Source: Planctomycetota bacterium
GTDB lineage: Bacteria > Planctomycetota > UBA1135 > GCA-002686595
Reading direction: 5' to 3'
NCBI GenBank assembly: GCA_026692705.1
Contig: JAPLOE010000266.1
Location: 1-34,821 of the forward strand
DNA length: 34,821 nt
Shown: piece after piece, positions 1 to 8,328 of the stretch
Layout: every line of letters starts with the position of its first letter
How positions within the stretch are numbered: position 1 is the first letter of the stretch
Program-made: the position numbers and the translations under genes
The notes under the pieces: generated by a model
What the model was told of the DNA's origin: nothing
Databases searched by the model: none
What the model saw: the letters and a program-made list of their open reading frames with translations, nothing else

Positions 1-180
1 GTCGACGCCGCCGCTCATGGCGACGACGACACGCGCCTGCGAGCCGAAACCGCTGCGGAAGTTCGCGGCGAGCTCGCCGGTAGGCACGTCGAGGCGCCCC
101 GGCAGGCCGCTGGGCACGCCCAGCTCGCTGGAGAGCTCTCCAGCGTGGTCGTCGGCGGTGGGTTCGGAGCGCGAAGTCAT
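1..180 (-). CDS. mnmA: tRNA-specific 2-thiouridylase MnmA, N-terminal fragment (gene runs off the left edge)
   Basis: MnmA uses ATP to activate C2 of the wobble uridine U34 in Lys, Glu and Gln tRNAs for thiolation in the cytoplasm. Only the first 60 residues lie in the window. The last ones read RVVVAMSGGVD, the PP-loop ATP-binding motif (SGGVDS) at the start of the catalytic domain. The ATG at 180 gives about 49 residues before this core. Most MnmA proteins have roughly ten there, so the tail is an unusual extension or the true start is an internal GTG nearer the loop. The extension is Gly/Ser/Pro/acidic and looks disordered. It is transcribed away from yajC. MnmG, which modifies C5 of the same base, is encoded at 2915-4807. 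The family call rests on one strong motif, and the rest of the gene is not visible. Confidence 0.82.
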   Translation of the reverse strand, partial: MTSRSEPTADDHAGELSSELGVPSGLPGRLDVPTGELAANFRSGFGSQARVVVAMSGGVD

Positions 181-190
181 GGAGTGGGGT

Positions 191-213
191 CAGCCGGGCT
201 TTCTCCCGGGCTG
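191..213. other. Inverted repeat in the mnmA-yajC divergent gap
   Basis: CAGCCGGG and CCCGGGCTG flank a six-base spacer. They form an imperfect GC hairpin with one bulged C, between the divergent starts of mnmA (180) and yajC (299). No T-run follows on either strand. It may be an operator or a leader structure, or simply chance in GC-rich DNA. Confidence 0.2.
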
Positions 214-298
214 GGGATTCTAGTAGCCTCTTCGCCCCTTTCCTCCGGCCGACTGGCCGGCCGAGACCTCCAACGCGCCCCGCGCGCCGAAACCCCCG

Positions 299-655
299 AT
301 GATCGCGCTCCTCCTCACGTTCCTGCAGGAATCCGCCACCGCTCCGGCCACGACCCCGGAGGGCGGGGCGACCGGCTCGAGCCCGATGTCGACCGTGATG
401 CAGTTCCTGCCGATGATCGCGATCTTCGCGATCTTCTACTTCGTGCTCATCGGGCCCGAGCGCAAGAACCGCAAGAAGCGCGAGGCGATGCTCGAGTCGA
501 TGAAGAAGGGCGACAAGGTCATGACCTCGGCCGGCATGTACGGCACGATCGTCGCGATGCAGGACAAGGTGGTGACGCTGCAGCTCGACGAGGGCGTGCG
601 CGTCCGCTTCAGTCGCGCGGCGATCCAGGAAGTGCTGCCCGACGACGCGGCCTGA
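299..655 (+). CDS. yajC: Preprotein translocase accessory subunit YajC
   Basis: YajC is a small single-span inner-membrane protein that associates with SecDF in the Sec export machinery. The product is 118 aa, the usual size. A Ser/Thr/Pro/Gly-rich N-terminus is followed by one hydrophobic helix at about residues 34-51 (FLPMIAIFAIFYFVLIGP). The family's basic stretch comes next (RKNRKKREAMLESMKKGDKV), then a small beta domain with MTSAGMYGTIVAM and the segment ending in EVL. The ATG at 299 is the first that leaves the membrane segment and its N-tail intact. A YraN-family gene starts at or next to its stop codon. The organism appears to have many secreted proteins, which fits with Sec genes but says nothing more specific. 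Confidence 0.95.
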   Translation: MIALLLTFLQESATAPATTPEGGATGSSPMSTVMQFLPMIAIFAIFYFVLIGPERKNRKKREAMLESMKKGDKVMTSAGMYGTIVAMQDKVVTLQLDEGVRVRFSRAAIQEVLPDDAA

Positions 656-1110
656 GGTCCTGGCTCGCGGGCGCGCTGAGGCGGCTCGCGAGCGCTTGGA
701 CGGCACGTTTTCGCGAGCCCGACCTCGGTCGGCGCGGCGAAAGCGTGGCGCTGCAACGGTTGCGCGCGCTGGGGGCCGAGCTGCTCGGCCAGCGTGTGCG
801 CACGAACGACGGCGAGCTCGACCTCGTGCTGCGGCTCGACGGACGGCTCCTGTGCGTCGAGGTCAAATCCAGCCGCTGGATCGGCTCCGGCGCGAAGTTC
901 CGACCCGGAAACCGTTTCTCGCTGTCGCAGGAGCAGCGGCAGGTGCGGGCGGCGCAGGCGCTCGCGCGGCGCTGGACTCCGGGTCGCGAGCCGCGGCGTG
1001 TGCTGGCGGAACTGTGGTTCGACGAGCAGGGGCGCCTCGTGCAGGAGCGCTGGCACGAGCTCGAGACCCGGCCGCGCAAGGCCCACCAGAGGCGCCCGTT
1101 CAGGCTCTGA
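652..1110 (+). CDS. YraN/UPF0102-family nuclease-like protein (start uncertain)
   Basis: The frame shows the YraN (UPF0102) pattern: LGRRGESVALQRLRALGAE, then DGELDLVLRLDG and CVEVKSS. This is the restriction-endonuclease-like fold with E...D...EVK active-site residues, a family thought to act on nucleic acids but of unsettled role. There is no ATG, GTG or TTG between yajC's stop and the RRGE motif. An in-frame CTG at 652 overlaps yajC's stop codon, and another CTG is at 676. A GTG at 745 would remove the RRGE segment. I give 652 as a provisional start with possible translational coupling to yajC. From there the product is about 152 aa, slightly longer than typical family members. The C-terminus is Arg/Lys-rich. 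Confidence 0.72.
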   Translation: MRSWLAGALRRLASAWTARFREPDLGRRGESVALQRLRALGAELLGQRVRTNDGELDLVLRLDGRLLCVEVKSSRWIGSGAKFRPGNRFSLSQEQRQVRAAQALARRWTPGREPRRVLAELWFDEQGRLVQERWHELETRPRKAHQRRPFRL

Positions 1111-1327
1111 AACGCCCCTGACCGGCCTGTCACGTCACCTTCCGCGGCGCCGGAGGTTCAACCCCCGTGCTCGGGTTGGTCGATGCTCTGCGACCCGGCC
1201 CGACGTACACTCCGCCCCTCGCGCACCTGCCCGGGGGCTGCTCCTCCCTGACGGTCTGCGGCATCCTGACGCACTCCTTGACCGTGGGAGGGACGGCCCT
1301 CGCAGGCCTCCCCCACCGCACCGCCCC

Positions 1328-2908
1328 ATGCTCCGCGTTCTCCGTCACTACCTCCCGTTGCGGCGAGCCCTGCTCGTCTTCAGCGAGACGGTCCTGCTGA
1401 CGACGGTGCTCGGGTTCAGCCTCTCGGCGCACCTCCTGCGCCCGACGCCGGCGGTGATCGGGCGCGTGACGGCCGATGGCTTCAGCCTGGATGGCGCCCA
1501 GTGGCGCTGCTGGATCTCCGCGCTGCTCGTGGCGGTCCTGTGCCAGATCGCGCTGAGCTTCAACGAGCTCTACGACTTCCGGGTCTCCAACTCGCGCTTC
1601 GACCGCGCCTCGCGCTTCGTCGGTTCGACCGGCAGCGCGATCGTGCTGGCGGTCGTCGTCGTTCTGCTCGCGCGCACGTGGGAGCTCTCGCGCGTCCTCG
1701 ACTTCCCCGGCCTCACCACGTCGCAGCTGATGCAGGCGCTGGTGTTCACGCTGCTGTTCGGCTTCGCCTGCCTGTACATCTGGCGCCACGTCTTCCACGC
1801 CGGACTGCGCCGCTGGAACTTCAACCAGCGGGTGCTGGTCCTCGGCGCGGGCCCGCAGGCGCGCTCGCTGGCCCGCGTGGTGCTCGAGCACCCCGACTCG
1901 GGCTACGAGGTCGTCGGCCTGATTCCCGAGCGTGCGCCGGAAGCCACGGTCCGCTCCGGCCCCAGCCGCCCCGCGCGCCGCGAAGCCGGCGTCGTCACGC
2001 TGACGGAAAAGGTCGAGGTGCTGAGCGAGGCCACGCTCGCGACGCTGTTGCTCGATCCCTTGCCCGAACCCGCCCCCGCCGCCGACGGCCACCAGCCCGA
2101 GCCGCTGTTCAAGATCGTCGAGCGCCTCGCCATCGACCTCGTCGCGGTCGCGCTCGAGGACCGCCGCGGCCACCTGCCGACCGAAGAACTGCTGCGCTGC
2201 CGCCTGGGTGGCATCGCCGTGCGCGAGCGCGAGGCCTTGTACGAGCAGGTCACCGGCAAGATCGCCGTGGAGGCCATGCGCCCGTCGTACCTGATCTTCA
2301 ACGAGGGCTTCGCGCGCACGTCGCGCTCCGAGGTCGCCAAGCGCACGGGCGACCTGCTGCTCTCGAGCATCGGCCTCCTGCTGACCTGGCCGCTGATGCT
2401 CGGCACGGCGCTGCTCGTCAAGCTCGACTCGAAGGGCCCCGCGCTCTTCAGCCAGGAACGTGTCGGCCTGAACGGCCGGCGCTTCACGCTCTACAAGTTC
2501 CGCAGCATGCGCACGGACGCCGAGAAGGCCACCGGGCCGGTCTGGGCGCAGAAGGACGATCCGCGCATCACGCGCGTCGGCCGCTTCATCCGCAAGACGC
2601 GCCTCGACGAGCTGCCGCAGCTCATCAACGTGCTCGCCGGCGACATGTCGCTCGTCGGACCGCGCCCCGAGCGGCAGGTGTTCGTCGACGACCTCGCGCG
2701 CCAGATCCCCTACTTCAACCAGCGCCACATCGTGAAGCCCGGGCTCACCGGCTGGGCGCAGATCAACTATCCCTACGGCAACACCGTCGAGGATGCGCTG
2801 CAGAAGCTCCAGTACGACCTGTTCTACATCAAGAACCAGTCGTTCCTGTTCGACGTGTCGATCCTGTTCCAGACCGTGAAGACGGTCGTGCTCCGCAAGG
2901 GCACCTGA
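1328..2908 (+). CDS. Polyprenyl-phosphate glycosyl-1-phosphate transferase (exopolysaccharide initiating enzyme, WcaJ/EpsB type)
   Basis: This 526-aa membrane protein should transfer a sugar-1-phosphate from a nucleotide sugar to undecaprenyl phosphate, the first step of exopolysaccharide or O-antigen-like glycan assembly. The N-terminal part has four or five hydrophobic helices (to about residue 155). A nucleotide-binding-like fold follows from about 165 ([20 protein letters not shown]). From about 335 is the bacterial sugar transferase domain: [15 protein letters not shown] membrane hairpin, [45 protein letters not shown] and PGLTGWAQI. All the usual catalytic-domain motifs are intact. The ATG at 1328 directly precedes the first amphipathic/hydrophobic segment. 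No other polysaccharide genes are adjacent, so the sugar and the pathway cannot be told from context. Confidence 0.93.
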   Translation: MLRVLRHYLPLRRALLVFSETVLLTTVLGFSLSAHLLRPTPAVIGRVTADGFSLDGAQWRCWISALLVAVLCQIALSFNELYDFRVSNSRFDRASRFVGSTGSAIVLAVVVVLLARTWELSRVLDFPGLTTSQLMQALVFTLLFGFACLYIWRHVFHAGLRRWNFNQRVLVLGAGPQARSLARVVLEHPDSGYEVVGLIPERAPEATVRSGPSRPARREAGVVTLTEKVEVLSEATLATLLLDPLPEPAPAADGHQPEPLFKIVERLAIDLVAVALEDRRGHLPTEELLRCRLGGIAVREREALYEQVTGKIAVEAMRPSYLIFNEGFARTSRSEVAKRTGDLLLSSIGLLLTWPLMLGTALLVKLDSKGPALFSQERVGLNGRRFTLYKFRSMRTDAEKATGPVWAQKDDPRITRVGRFIRKTRLDELPQLINVLAGDMSLVGPRPERQVFVDDLARQIPYFNQRHIVKPGLTGWAQINYPYGNTVEDALQKLQYDLFYIKNQSFLFDVSILFQTVKTVVLRKGT

Positions 2909-2914
2909 GCGCGT

Positions 2915-4807
2915 TCAGGCGTTGCCGCGGGCGCGCTGGACGTGGATCGCGAGCAAGGCGACGTCCGGTGGACGCACGCCGGCGATGCGGGCCGCCTGAC
3001 CGAGCGTGCGCGGCCGCACGGCGCTGAGCCTCGCGCGCGCCTCGTTCGCGAGCCCACGCAGCTGCGAGTAGTCGAGATCCCGCGGAATCTCGAGCGTTTC
3101 CTGCCGCCGCAGGCGCGCCACCTGCTCCAGCTCGCGCGCGACGTAGCCCGCGTACTTCACGTCGCATTCGAGGCTCGCTAGCTCGTCGTGCGAGAGCTCG
3201 AGCGCCGCCAGCTCCGGCGTCGCCGCCACCAGGCCCGCGAGCTCGATTTCCGGCCGCCGCAGCACTTCCTCGAGCGTCTTTCCGCCGTGCGCCGACGAAC
3301 GCAGCGCCCGCAGGAGCGCGAGCGCGCCCGCTTGCCGCGCTAGACGCCGCTCCAATCGTTCCACAGCCTCTTTCCCGGCCAATCCGAGCTCCGCCGCCTT
3401 CGGCACGAGCCGCTTGTCGGCGTTGTCCGAGCGCAGCAGCAGGCGGTATTCCGCTCGCGACGTGAACATGCGGTAGGGCTCCGTCGGTTGCGCGACCACG
3501 AGGTCGTCGACGAGCACTCCGATGTAGGCCTCGTCGCGCGCGAGCACGAGCGGCGCTCGCCCCAGCGTCCACAAGGCCGCGTTCGCCCCCGCGATCAGCC
3601 CCTGCGCTCCCGCCTCCTCGTACCCCGACGTGCCGTTGATCTGCCCCGCGAGGAACAGGCCCGCCACGGCCCGCGTCGCGAACGTGCGGTCGAGCTGGCT
3701 CGGCAGGACGAAGTCGTATTCGACCGCGTAGCCCTCGCGCAGGAATCGCGCGCGTTCGAGGCCCGGAATCGTGCGCAGGAACTCGTGCTGCACCTCGGCC
3801 GGCAGCGACGTCGACACGCCGTTGACGTACACGACCTCCGTGGTGAGCCCCTCGGGCTCGAGGAACACCGGATGCTGCTCCTTGTCGGCGAAGCGCATCA
3901 CCTTGTCCTCGACCGACGGGCAGTACCGCGGCCCGACGCCTTGGATGCGACCGGCGTACATCGGCGCACGATGGATGTTGGCGCGGATGAGCTCGTGCGT
4001 GCGCGGCGTGGTGTGTGTGAGGTGGCAGAGCACCTGCCGCAGGCGCGGGAACTGCTCGCGCTGCGTCGCGAAGCTGAACGGTTGCGGGCGTTCGTCGCCG
4101 GGCTGGGCCTGCGTCAGGTCCCAATCGATCGAGTCGTGCGCGAGCCGCGGCGGCGTGCCGGTCTTCAGGCGTCCGAGCGCGAGCCCGAGGCGCGCCAGAT
4201 CCGCGGAAATGCCGCCGGAAGTGCCTTCGCCGATGCGTCCGCCGGTCGACTGCGACTCGCCGGTGTGCATCACCGCGCGCAGGAACGTCCCAGTCGTGAT
4301 CACGACGGCGGAGCCGCGCAGCTCGCGCCCGTCGCCGAGGCGCACGCCCACCACCGCAGGCGCGCCGCCGCGCTCGCTCACGAGCAGCCCGTCGACGGTG
4401 CTCTCGAGCACCTCCAGCCCGGGCTGCGCACGCACGAGCGCCGTGACGTGCTCGCGATACAGGTGCCGGTCCGACTGGCAGCGGGGTCCCTGCGCCGCGA
4501 CGCCCTTGCCGGTGCCGAGCACCTTGAACTGGATGCCGGTGGCGTCCGCCGCGAGGCCCATGGCGCCACCCAGCGCGTCGATCTCGCGCACGAGCTGGCC
4601 CTTGCCGAGCCCGCCGATGGCCGGGTTGCAGCTCATCTCGCCGATGCGGTCGGCGCGCATCGTCACGAGCGCCACCTGGACGCCCAGTCGCGCAGCCGCC
4701 AGCGCCGCCTCGATGCCGGCGTGGCCCCCACCGATCACGAGCACGCGTGCGCCAAGGTGCGCAGGCGGGGTGGCGTGGGCGTGGGTCGCTTCGGGGCGCG
4801 GGTCCAT
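2915..4807 (-). CDS. mnmG: tRNA uridine-5-carboxymethylaminomethyl modification enzyme MnmG (GidA)
   Basis: MnmG is an FAD enzyme that, with the GTPase MnmE, adds the (carboxymethyl)aminomethyl group to C5 of wobble uridine U34. The 630-aa product matches the family length. Near the N-terminus is the FAD-binding motif LVIGGGHAGIEAALAAARLG, then EMSCNPAIGGLGKGQLVREI with the conserved Cys. GPRCQSDRHLYREHV and the RTIPGLERARFLREGYAVEYD region follow, then GLFLAGQINGTSGYEEAGAQG and the C-terminal helical tail. The ATG at 4807 leaves an 18-residue lead before the FAD fold. The frame stays open upstream, but that part does not resemble the family. The gene is convergent with the sugar transferase, six bases apart. 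MnmE is not in the window. Confidence 0.96.
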   Translation of the reverse strand: MDPRPEATHAHATPPAHLGARVLVIGGGHAGIEAALAAARLGVQVALVTMRADRIGEMSCNPAIGGLGKGQLVREIDALGGAMGLAADATGIQFKVLGTGKGVAAQGPRCQSDRHLYREHVTALVRAQPGLEVLESTVDGLLVSERGGAPAVVGVRLGDGRELRGSAVVITTGTFLRAVMHTGESQSTGGRIGEGTSGGISADLARLGLALGRLKTGTPPRLAHDSIDWDLTQAQPGDERPQPFSFATQREQFPRLRQVLCHLTHTTPRTHELIRANIHRAPMYAGRIQGVGPRYCPSVEDKVMRFADKEQHPVFLEPEGLTTEVVYVNGVSTSLPAEVQHEFLRTIPGLERARFLREGYAVEYDFVLPSQLDRTFATRAVAGLFLAGQINGTSGYEEAGAQGLIAGANAALWTLGRAPLVLARDEAYIGVLVDDLVVAQPTEPYRMFTSRAEYRLLLRSDNADKRLVPKAAELGLAGKEAVERLERRLARQAGALALLRALRSSAHGGKTLEEVLRRPEIELAGLVAATPELAALELSHDELASLECDVKYAGYVARELEQVARLRRQETLEIPRDLDYSQLRGLANEARARLSAVRPRTLGQAARIAGVRPPDVALLAIHVQRARGNA

Positions 4808-5212
4808 GGCCCGGCATTGAACACTTTTTTCCGGCGCGGGCCTCTCCCGCGCGCTCGGCGGAACGCCTTTCCGGCGCCACAGGATCGCGCTAAGGAAACC
4901 CCGGCTGCGGTCGAGAATCGCTCCGTGGAAGGTCGAACCGAGCCCCGTGCTCGATCTGATCTTCCGCCACCGCGCCCGCATGCAGGCCGTCTACGGCCGC
5001 GTCGATGCGCCGTCCCTGGCGGGAGAGCGCTTCTCAAAGCCGCAGCCCTGCCCGCCGGGAGCGCTGCCCAAGCGCCCCGGACAGATCGGGACCCGCGGCA
5101 AGGCCGTGGTCGCCATTCCGATGCCCAAGCGCGTGCGAAAGCGCTGAAAATGCCTCAGGAAGCCACCAGCCCAACCTGCAACAGGGCCGGGGTCGGTGGC
5201 TAGGATGGGCGC
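4808..5212. other. Interval between mnmG and the HEAT-repeat gene
   Basis: This 405-base stretch holds the divergent upstream regions of mnmG and the HEAT/TPR gene, plus one possible small ORF (4947-5147). An AGCCACC...GGTGGCT inverted repeat (5161-5167 with 5195-5201) lies just before the HEAT-gene start and abuts its likely ribosome-binding sequence TAGGATGG. I see no RNA gene in it. Confidence 0.5.
4947..5147 (+). CDS. Possible small basic protein, unknown function
   Basis: A GTG-started frame of 66 codons is open here, with mostly G or C at third positions like the neighbouring real genes. The product is strongly basic (MPKRVRKR at the end) with a Cys-Pro segment in the middle and no membrane helix. 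I recognise no family. There is no good ribosome-binding sequence before the GTG. It sits between mnmG and the HEAT/TPR gene, so it could also be non-coding leader sequence with compositional bias. A conserved homologue would be needed to accept it. Confidence 0.33.
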   Translation: MLDLIFRHRARMQAVYGRVDAPSLAGERFSKPQPCPPGALPKRPGQIGTRGKAVVAIPMPKRVRKR

Positions 5213-6511
5213 ATGTTGCCGCTGCTCGTCGCCACGCTCCTGACCCTCGAATCCGGCGTTCCCGCGTCGGCCCGCCCGGACGGAGTCGGTCGCCAGTCGA
5301 TCGAAGAGCTGCTCGAGCGCGCCCGCCGCATGCAGGCCACCGCCCAGCAGCGCCTCTCCGGCGAGGTCGAGGCCGTCCTGAAGGAGATCGAGGCCGGTCC
5401 CGGTCCGGCCGAGCTCGCGCAGAAGGTCGAGCGGCTGGTCGCGCTCGGCGAGGATGCGACGCCGCTGCTCGTGCGCCACATCGATCCGGGCACGTCGGGC
5501 ACCGACAAGGAGAAGCTCGTCGCGCTGCAGGTCGCGCAGGCGCTGGCGCGCATGGAGACGGCGCCGGTGACCGACACGCTGATCGAGGTGCTGCGCGGCG
5601 GCACGCCCGAGGGCCGGCGCAACGCCCTGCGCGCGCTCGCGCACACCCACGAGGTCGCCCGCGTGCGCCCCGAGGTCGAGAACCTGTTCCGCTCGGCCGA
5701 TGCGACGACCAAGCAGCTCGCGCTCAAGACTCTGCTCGGCTTCGGCGGGCCCGAAGTCGACGGCTTGCTCACCACGCTGCTCTCCAGCGGCGACGACGCG
5801 ATGATCGGCATCGCGATCGATGGCCTCGCCGAGCAACGCGCGGTGGCCTCGGTCGACCCCGCGCGCCGCATCCTGATCTCGCCCTCGTCGGGCCCGCGCC
5901 ACGCGCTCGCGCTGCTGCGCTACTTCACGGCGGTGAAGGAGGTCGCGCAGCAGGCGGACGCGCTCGCGTTCGTGCGCATCGCGCAGTCGAGCTCGCTCTC
6001 GCTCGACCAGCGCGCGACCCTGATCGACGGCCTGCCCGCGCTCGCGCCGACGCTCAACGCCGAGCTCAAGAAGGCGATGGATCCGTTGATCGCCACCAAC
6101 GACCGGCGCCTGAAGGAAGCGGCGCTGATCTGCCTCGCGAAGCTCGGCGACAAGCCCTCGCGCAAGGAGATCGTGCGCGACTACGACGAGAAGGTGAAGG
6201 AGAACGACCGCTGGGCCAACGCCTGGGTCGATCGTGGCGACCTGTACGCGCGCCTGGGCGACGACGACGAGGCGATCCGCGACTACCGGCAGGCGATCGT
6301 GGTCGGCAAGGACGACCCGACGCTGGCGCTGGGCAAGGTTTCGGAGAAGCTCGCGCGCGCCTACGTGCGCAAGGGCAAGCTCAAGGACGCCTCCGAGGTG
6401 CTCAACCGCGCCCCGATCGCCCTCAAGGACCTGCAGGCGCTCGCCGACGACCTCGAGTTCGCGCCGCTGCGCGCCTCGAAGTACGCCAAGGACGCCTTCG
6501 GGCTGAAGTGA
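5213..6511 (+). CDS. Exported HEAT-repeat protein with C-terminal TPR
   Basis: The product is 432 aa, with a short hydrophobic N-terminus ([12 protein letters not shown]) that looks like a signal peptide. A long helical segment ([19 protein letters not shown]) follows. Several HEAT-like helical pairs fill about residues 60-325, for example [43 protein letters not shown] and [17 protein letters not shown] unit lies near 340-375 ([20 protein letters not shown]). Such all-helical scaffolds mediate protein contacts, and no catalytic site is visible. Its stop overlaps the next gene's GTG by four bases (GTGA), so it is translated with the deacetylase-family gene. The role is unknown; the repeat architecture is what I can support. 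Confidence 0.85.
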   Translation: MLPLLVATLLTLESGVPASARPDGVGRQSIEELLERARRMQATAQQRLSGEVEAVLKEIEAGPGPAELAQKVERLVALGEDATPLLVRHIDPGTSGTDKEKLVALQVAQALARMETAPVTDTLIEVLRGGTPEGRRNALRALAHTHEVARVRPEVENLFRSADATTKQLALKTLLGFGGPEVDGLLTTLLSSGDDAMIGIAIDGLAEQRAVASVDPARRILISPSSGPRHALALLRYFTAVKEVAQQADALAFVRIAQSSSLSLDQRATLIDGLPALAPTLNAELKKAMDPLIATNDRRLKEAALICLAKLGDKPSRKEIVRDYDEKVKENDRWANAWVDRGDLYARLGDDDEAIRDYRQAIVVGKDDPTLALGKVSEKLARAYVRKGKLKDASEVLNRAPIALKDLQALADDLEFAPLRASKYAKDAFGLK

Positions 6512-7455
6512 ACCCCGCGACCGGGCTTGTGACGCATCCCGACTGTGGGCTGCACTTCGCGGGCCCCGGTCACCCTGAACGCCCCGAGCGGCTCGAGGCG
6601 CTGGTGCGCCGGCTCGAGGAGAGTGGCATCGCGGCGGAGTGCGAGCGCGTGCTCGCGCGCGAGGCGACGGCGGAGGAGCTCGGCCTCACGCACTCGGCGG
6701 CGAATGTCGCAGGAATCCAGTCGGCCTGCGAGCGCGGGCGAGCGCTGCTCGACGACGGCGACACGTACGTGTGCCCCGACTCGTGGCGCGCGGCGCAGCT
6801 CGCGGCCGGTGGAACGTTGCTCGCGGTCGAGAACGTGCTCGCCGGTCGCTGGGCAAACGCCTTCGTCGCGGTGCGGCCACCCGGCCACCACGCCGAAGAG
6901 ACGCACGCGATGGGTTTTTGCCTGTTCAACAACGTCGCGCTGGCGGCGCGGCGCGCGCAGGCGCTGGGCCTCGAGCGCGTCGCGATCGTCGACTGGGACG
7001 TGCACCACGGCAACGGCACGCAGCACACGTTCGAGTCGGATCGAAGCGTGTTCTACGCGAGCCTGCACCAGTTCCCCCACTATCCCGGCACTGGGCACTC
7101 GAGCGAGCGCGGACTGGGCGACGGCGTCGGCACGACGCTCAACCTGCCGCAGCGCGCCGGTTCCGGCGACCGCGAGTGGCTATCGGACTTCGAGCGGCAG
7201 CTGCTGCCCGCGCTCGACGCGTTCCGGCCCGAAATCGTGCTCGTTTCCGCCGGTTTCGATGCGCACCGCGACGACCCGCTGTCGCAGACCGAGCTCTCGA
7301 CCGACGCCTACGCGCGTTTCACGCGGCTGCTGCTCGACCTCGCGCGCCGGCATTCGCAGGGCCGGCTGGTGAGCGTGCTCGAAGGCGGCTACGACCTGCG
7401 TTCGCTGGCGGCGAGCGCGGAAACGCACGTCGCCACGCTGCTCCACGATCGATGA
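6508..7455 (+). CDS. Histone-deacetylase/acetoin-utilization family hydrolase
   Basis: This 315-aa product is a Zn-dependent arginase-fold deacetylase of the class II-like bacterial group. Relatives remove acetyl groups from lysine, polyamines or small amides. Visible family motifs are the start [17 protein letters not shown], the His-His pair in RPPGHHAE (about residue 128), zinc ligands in [11 protein letters not shown] (about 160), [15 protein letters not shown] (about 250) and the catalytic Tyr in LEGGYD (about 294). All look intact, so it should be active. The GTG start at 6508 overlaps the HEAT gene stop, and the gene ends in an ATGA overlap with the radical SAM gene. The substrate is unknown. 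Polyamine or protein-lysine deacetylation are the usual options. Confidence 0.94.
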   Translation: MNPATGLVTHPDCGLHFAGPGHPERPERLEALVRRLEESGIAAECERVLAREATAEELGLTHSAANVAGIQSACERGRALLDDGDTYVCPDSWRAAQLAAGGTLLAVENVLAGRWANAFVAVRPPGHHAEETHAMGFCLFNNVALAARRAQALGLERVAIVDWDVHHGNGTQHTFESDRSVFYASLHQFPHYPGTGHSSERGLGDGVGTTLNLPQRAGSGDREWLSDFERQLLPALDAFRPEIVLVSAGFDAHRDDPLSQTELSTDAYARFTRLLLDLARRHSQGRLVSVLEGGYDLRSLAASAETHVATLLHDR

Positions 7456-8315
7456 AGCTCGACACCACGAACCACGACCGCGACAGCGCCGGGATGACCT
7501 ACGTCTATCCGGTCGTCTCGCGCCGCGCGCGCGGCGTGTCGATCGGGATCAACCTCAACCCCAACAACGCCTGCAACTGGCGCTGCGTGTACTGCCAGGT
7601 GCCCGGCCTGACGCGCGGTGCGGCGCCGGAGCTCGATCTGGTGCAACTCGAACGCGAGCTGCGCGAGATGCTCGCGCGCGCGCAGGATCCGCAGTGGATG
7701 CAGGCGCACGTGCCGGAGGAGGCGCGGCGGCTCAACGACGTGGCGCTGTCGGGCAACGGCGAGCCGACGACGAGCGAGCAGCTCGGGGAGGTGCTCACGC
7801 TGCTCGAGCGTGCGCTCTCCGACGCGGGCCTGCTCGGGCAGTTGCGCATCGTCTTGATCTCCAACGGTTCGCTCGTGCACCAGCCGCGCGTGCGTGCGGC
7901 GCTCGAGCAGCTAGCGCGGCTCGGCGGCGAGGTTTGGTTCAAGCTCGATGCGGCGACGGACTCGCTGCGCGAGAGGCTCAACGACACCCGCATCGACTCG
8001 CAGCGCACGCTCTCGAACCTCGTGGAGTGCGCGACGGCCTGCCCGACGTGGCTGCAGACGATCGCCGTCGATTTCGAGGGGCCGGCGCTCGCCGGGCCGG
8101 AGGAAAAGGCCTGGATCGAGCTCGTGCGCGCGGCCTGCGAGCGGCTCGCGGAGCGCAACGCGAATCCGCTGCGCGGAGTGCTCCTCTACGGCCTCGCTCG
8201 CACGTCCCACCAGCCCGAAGCCAGTCGCCTGAGTGCGCTCGCACCGGCCGAGCTCGAGGCGCTGGGCAAGCGTCTCGAGGCCGCAACGGGCCTCGAAGTG
8301 CGCGTGAGCCCCTGA
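7452..8315 (+). CDS. Radical SAM protein, COG0731-like
   Basis: The 287-aa product carries the 4Fe-4S/S-adenosylmethionine motif CxxxCxxC at Cys41, Cys45 and Cys48 (CNWRCVYC). A lead-in [14 protein letters not shown] precedes it, and ALSGNGEPT, the usual GEP glycine-rich SAM contact, follows. VLISNGSL and [17 protein letters not shown] complete the partial TIM barrel. This layout resembles the Fe-S oxidoreductases grouped with the wyosine-type radical SAM enzymes, but the bacterial members have no settled reaction. I see no extra cluster-binding Cys set or SPASM domain. The ATG at 7452 overlaps the deacetylase stop by four bases, so the two are almost certainly co-translated. Confidence 0.88.
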   Translation: MKLDTTNHDRDSAGMTYVYPVVSRRARGVSIGINLNPNNACNWRCVYCQVPGLTRGAAPELDLVQLERELREMLARAQDPQWMQAHVPEEARRLNDVALSGNGEPTTSEQLGEVLTLLERALSDAGLLGQLRIVLISNGSLVHQPRVRAALEQLARLGGEVWFKLDAATDSLRERLNDTRIDSQRTLSNLVECATACPTWLQTIAVDFEGPALAGPEEKAWIELVRAACERLAERNANPLRGVLLYGLARTSHQPEASRLSALAPAELEALGKRLEAATGLEVRVSP

Positions 8316-8328
8316 GCGCGGCTCGCTC

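Noticed and set aside
1159-1178. CAACCC...GGGTTG hairpin downstream of the YraN-family gene
   Set aside because: The stem is only six bases and no T-run follows; not enough for a terminator call.
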